The notes below the pieces were generated by a model. It worked only from the letters and a program-made list of their open reading frames with translations. It had not been told where the DNA came from and searched no databases. Below are positions 21,910 through 22,975 of a stretch of DNA of 22,975 nucleotides, in pieces. This DNA comes from Candidatus Colimorpha enterica (GTDB lineage: Bacteria; Bacillota; Clostridia; Oscillospirales; CAG-272). The stretch lies in contig FR891131.1 of the NCBI GenBank assembly GCA_000433515.1, positions 1 through 22,975 of the forward strand. The letters are read 5' to 3'. The translations under genes and the position numbers were made by a program. Position 1 is the stretch's first letter. Every line of letters begins with the position of its first letter.

Positions 21910-21960
21910 TCAGTCAGCGGACAAAACGGCAATTGATTTTATCATTATCGGTTCGGTCAT
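21910..21960 (-). CDS. 16-aa leader peptide ORF of the GNAT gene
   Basis: ATG at 21960 to TGA at 21910 encodes MTEPIMIKSIAVLSAD. The SD AAGGAGGT (21975-21968) is near perfect, 7 nt from the ATG, and much stronger than most SDs in the window. The peptide has no obvious function. Codons 6-10 (21944-21933) contain UGAUAAAAUCAA, an exact complement of UUGAUUUUAUCA in the terminator hairpin (21878-21867), so translation state can decide whether the terminator folds. It resembles leader peptides of antibiotic-resistance genes under ribosome-mediated attenuation. It has not been shown to be translated. Confidence 0.75.
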   Translation of the reverse strand: MTEPIMIKSIAVLSAD

Positions 21961-21999
21961 TTTGTCCACCTCCTTTTGTATCTTGTATCTTAATCTGAC

Positions 22000-22028
22000 A
22001 TTCTATCATAAATCAAAACATATGTCAA
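22000..22028 (-). promoter_or_regulatory. Promoter of the GNAT leader
   Basis: On the minus strand, TTGACA (22028-22023), a 17-nt spacer and TAGAAT (22005-22000). The predicted start lies near 21993, giving a 5' leader of about 160 nt. Confidence 0.8.
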
Positions 22029-22110
22029 GTATTGATTTGAAAGTATTGAAAAAATTGTGGGTTTTAAGCCGTGATGCGGCATAAAAACGATTTTTTTCCG
22101 AAAAGCAAAT

Positions 22111-22145
22111 AATAAAGCCGAAAACAAACCGTTTTCGGCTTTATT
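22111..22145. terminator. Terminator downstream of tRNA-Leu
   Basis: AATAAAGCCGAAAAC and its exact complement are separated by a short loop, a perfect 15-bp inverted repeat that can work on both strands. It separates the tRNA from the GNAT unit downstream on the same strand. Confidence 0.88.
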
Positions 22146-22232
22146 TGGTGCGGGTAAAAGGACTTGAACCTTCATGAAATTGCTTTCACTAGAACCTGAA
22201 TCTAGCGCGTCTGCCAATTCCGCCATACCCGC
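22146..22232 (-). tRNA. trnL: tRNA-Leu, anticodon CAG
   Basis: The 5' end GCGGGTA (from 22232) pairs with TACCCGC. The D-arm has GGCGGAATTGGCAGACGCG. The anticodon stem CTAGA/TCTAG encloses loop TTCAGGT (anticodon CAG, reads CUG). A long class II variable arm is followed by the T-arm GGTTCAAGTCC and an encoded CCA. Confidence 0.96.
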
Positions 22233-22345
22233 ATATGAGGTAACGGGAGAGAGTGACCGGAGATGAAGTCACCGGACATCACCGGGGATCTCAGCGTTAC
22301 TGTTTTCGCGGTACGCAGCGGTGCTGTCGGTACCGAACGAATTGA
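22233..22345 (-). other. Long structured 5' leader of the tRNA-Leu transcript
   Basis: About 105 nt separate the predicted start from the mature tRNA. On the minus strand the leader has GTAACG/CGTTAC as an outer pair, and CCGG..GATG/CATC..CCGG and GTGAC/GTCAC as inner alternatives. It also carries TCCCGTTACCTC (22248-22237), an exact complement of the GNAT SD region. No ORF is apparent. Confidence 0.45.
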
Positions 22346-22374
22346 ATTATACCATAAACTCTGCGGTTTGTCAA
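22346..22374 (-). promoter_or_regulatory. Promoter of tRNA-Leu
   Basis: On the minus strand, TTGACA (22374-22369), a 17-nt spacer and TATAAT (22351-22346): a full consensus match. Confidence 0.85.
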
Positions 22375-22466
22375 TAGAAAAAAACGCGATATGAGAAAAA
22401 ATCCGACCGGAGCGGTGCTTTATCCGGCGATGATGATTTTTTCGGGTTTTTTAGCGACTGATACTG

Positions 22467-22495
22467 TTGATTTGTACAAAAATATCTGTTATAAT
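22467..22495 (+). promoter_or_regulatory. Promoter of the PfkB-family kinase gene
   Basis: TTGATT (22467-22472), a 17-nt spacer and TATAAT (22490-22495), diverging from the tRNA promoter. Confidence 0.65.
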
Positions 22496-22532
22496 GATTC
22501 TGAATGAAAAATTGCGGCGGAGGTATCGGGTT

Positions 22533-22975
22533 ATGGCTGAACAGAGAATACTTGTTGTCGGCGGACTTTGCACGGAGCTTCATGTTCTGACCGGCGAATT
22601 TCCGGATATAGGGCGGAGCGCTGTTGCCGAAAGGCATTACTGGACACCGGAGGGGGAAGGGCTGGACACGGCACTTGCCTTATCCCGGCTCGGTGCGGAC
22701 TGCCTTCTCTGCGCAAAGACGGGAGACGACGCGGCGGCGAAGGAGCTGCGCGGCTACCTCAGCGACGAAAAGACCGACGTGCGTTTTGTCACTCCTGCCC
22801 ACGGGTGTGACACTGCCGTCAGGGTTACCGTGACCGACCGCGAGGGCGGAAGGCGTTCATTGTTCTGTCCCGGAGCCGGAGGGCTTCTTGACAGGAAAGA
22901 CATCGAGGAAGCTTTTATCAGCTATCCCGATGCGGTGCTTATACAGGCGGGAATCCCGGTGCGGGCGGCTGCGGC
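22533..22975 (+). CDS. PfkB-family carbohydrate kinase (ribokinase-like), 3' end beyond window
   Basis: The frame from ATG 22533 (SD GGAGGT, 9 nt upstream) is open to the window edge, 147 codons. ILVVGGLCTELHV at the start, then GEGLDTALALSRLGADCLLC and AKTGDDAAAKEL, match the N-terminal ribokinase fold, where GGxGxNxAxxLxRLG binds sugar. Here the pattern is EGEGLDTALALSRLG, with Asp where Asn usually stands. TAVRVTVTDREGGRRSLFC is the following lid and strand region. The ATP-binding C-terminal half is outside the window, so the sugar cannot be named. GC-rich codon use groups it with the core genes at the left end. Confidence 0.85.
   Translation, partial: MAEQRILVVGGLCTELHVLTGEFPDIGRSAVAERHYWTPEGEGLDTALALSRLGADCLLCAKTGDDAAAKELRGYLSDEKTDVRFVTPAHGCDTAVRVTVTDREGGRRSLFCPGAGGLLDRKDIEEAFISYPDAVLIQAGIPVRAAA

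Noticed and set aside
22395..22455. Terminator-like hairpin between tRNA-Leu and the kinase gene
   Set aside because: The CCGG pairings are short with large loops, and no gene ends there on either strand.
1..22975. CRISPR array, insertion sequence or phage integration site
   Set aside because: I saw no regularly spaced repeats, transposase or integrase, and no duplication of the tRNA-Leu 3' end.

Overview
The window looks like chromosome from an anaerobic member of the Bacillota, most likely class Clostridia (gut or rumen Oscillospirales/Christensenellales type; this placement is inference). The support is an RnfC-like electron-transport subunit, a LytR-CpsA-Psr wall protein, a dimeric glycyl-tRNA synthetase, strong Shine-Dalgarno sites, many near-perfect sigma-A promoters (TTGACA-17-TATAAT), several lipoproteins, and surface proteins with C-terminal hydrophobic anchors followed by basic tails.

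Layout. 1-1064 (-): 5' part of an rnfC-like gene. 1340-3749 (+): LCP-family protein and glycyl-tRNA synthetase, ending in a strong terminator. 4118-4846 (+): secreted beta-sandwich protein of unknown role. 4973-8121 (+): solute-binding lipoprotein overlapping a GH123/DUF4091 lipoprotein. 8267-8880 (+): Phd/Doc toxin-antitoxin pair with its own promoter. 9207-10631 (-): second solute-binding lipoprotein. 11061-20636 (+): a seven-gene apparent operon with a cytoplasmic GH36-like glycosidase, a LacI-family regulator, a lipoprotein paralog of the glycosidase, two tandem paralogous surface proteins, a beta-helix protein and a ThuA-like protein. 20917-22028 (-): tandem-GNAT acetyltransferase behind a leader-peptide attenuator. 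22146-22232 (-): tRNA-Leu(CAG). 22533-end (+): start of a PfkB-family sugar kinase.

The 4.1-20.6 kb part reads as a glycan-use locus. Surface proteins and lipoproteins would bind and trim a glycan outside the cell. Cytoplasmic GH36-like, beta-helix and ThuA-like proteins would finish the work, and the LacI regulator would act through AACGTT-centred palindromes at the divergent promoters and at the start of the second glycosidase. No transporter permease, ATPase or sortase is in the window. The 8.2-20.9 kb part is visibly more AT-rich than the 1-8.1 kb part.

The most novel-looking element is the 5' leader of the GNAT gene: a 16-codon leader ORF with a strong SD, a 12-bp intrinsic terminator, a perfect 12-nt antiterminator partner inside the leader ORF, and a segment able to mask the GNAT SD. 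Also notable are a family of related terminator hairpins at four gene ends, a matched pair of GH36-like enzymes for the two sides of the membrane, and an LCP protein lacking the usual active-site Arg-Asp.
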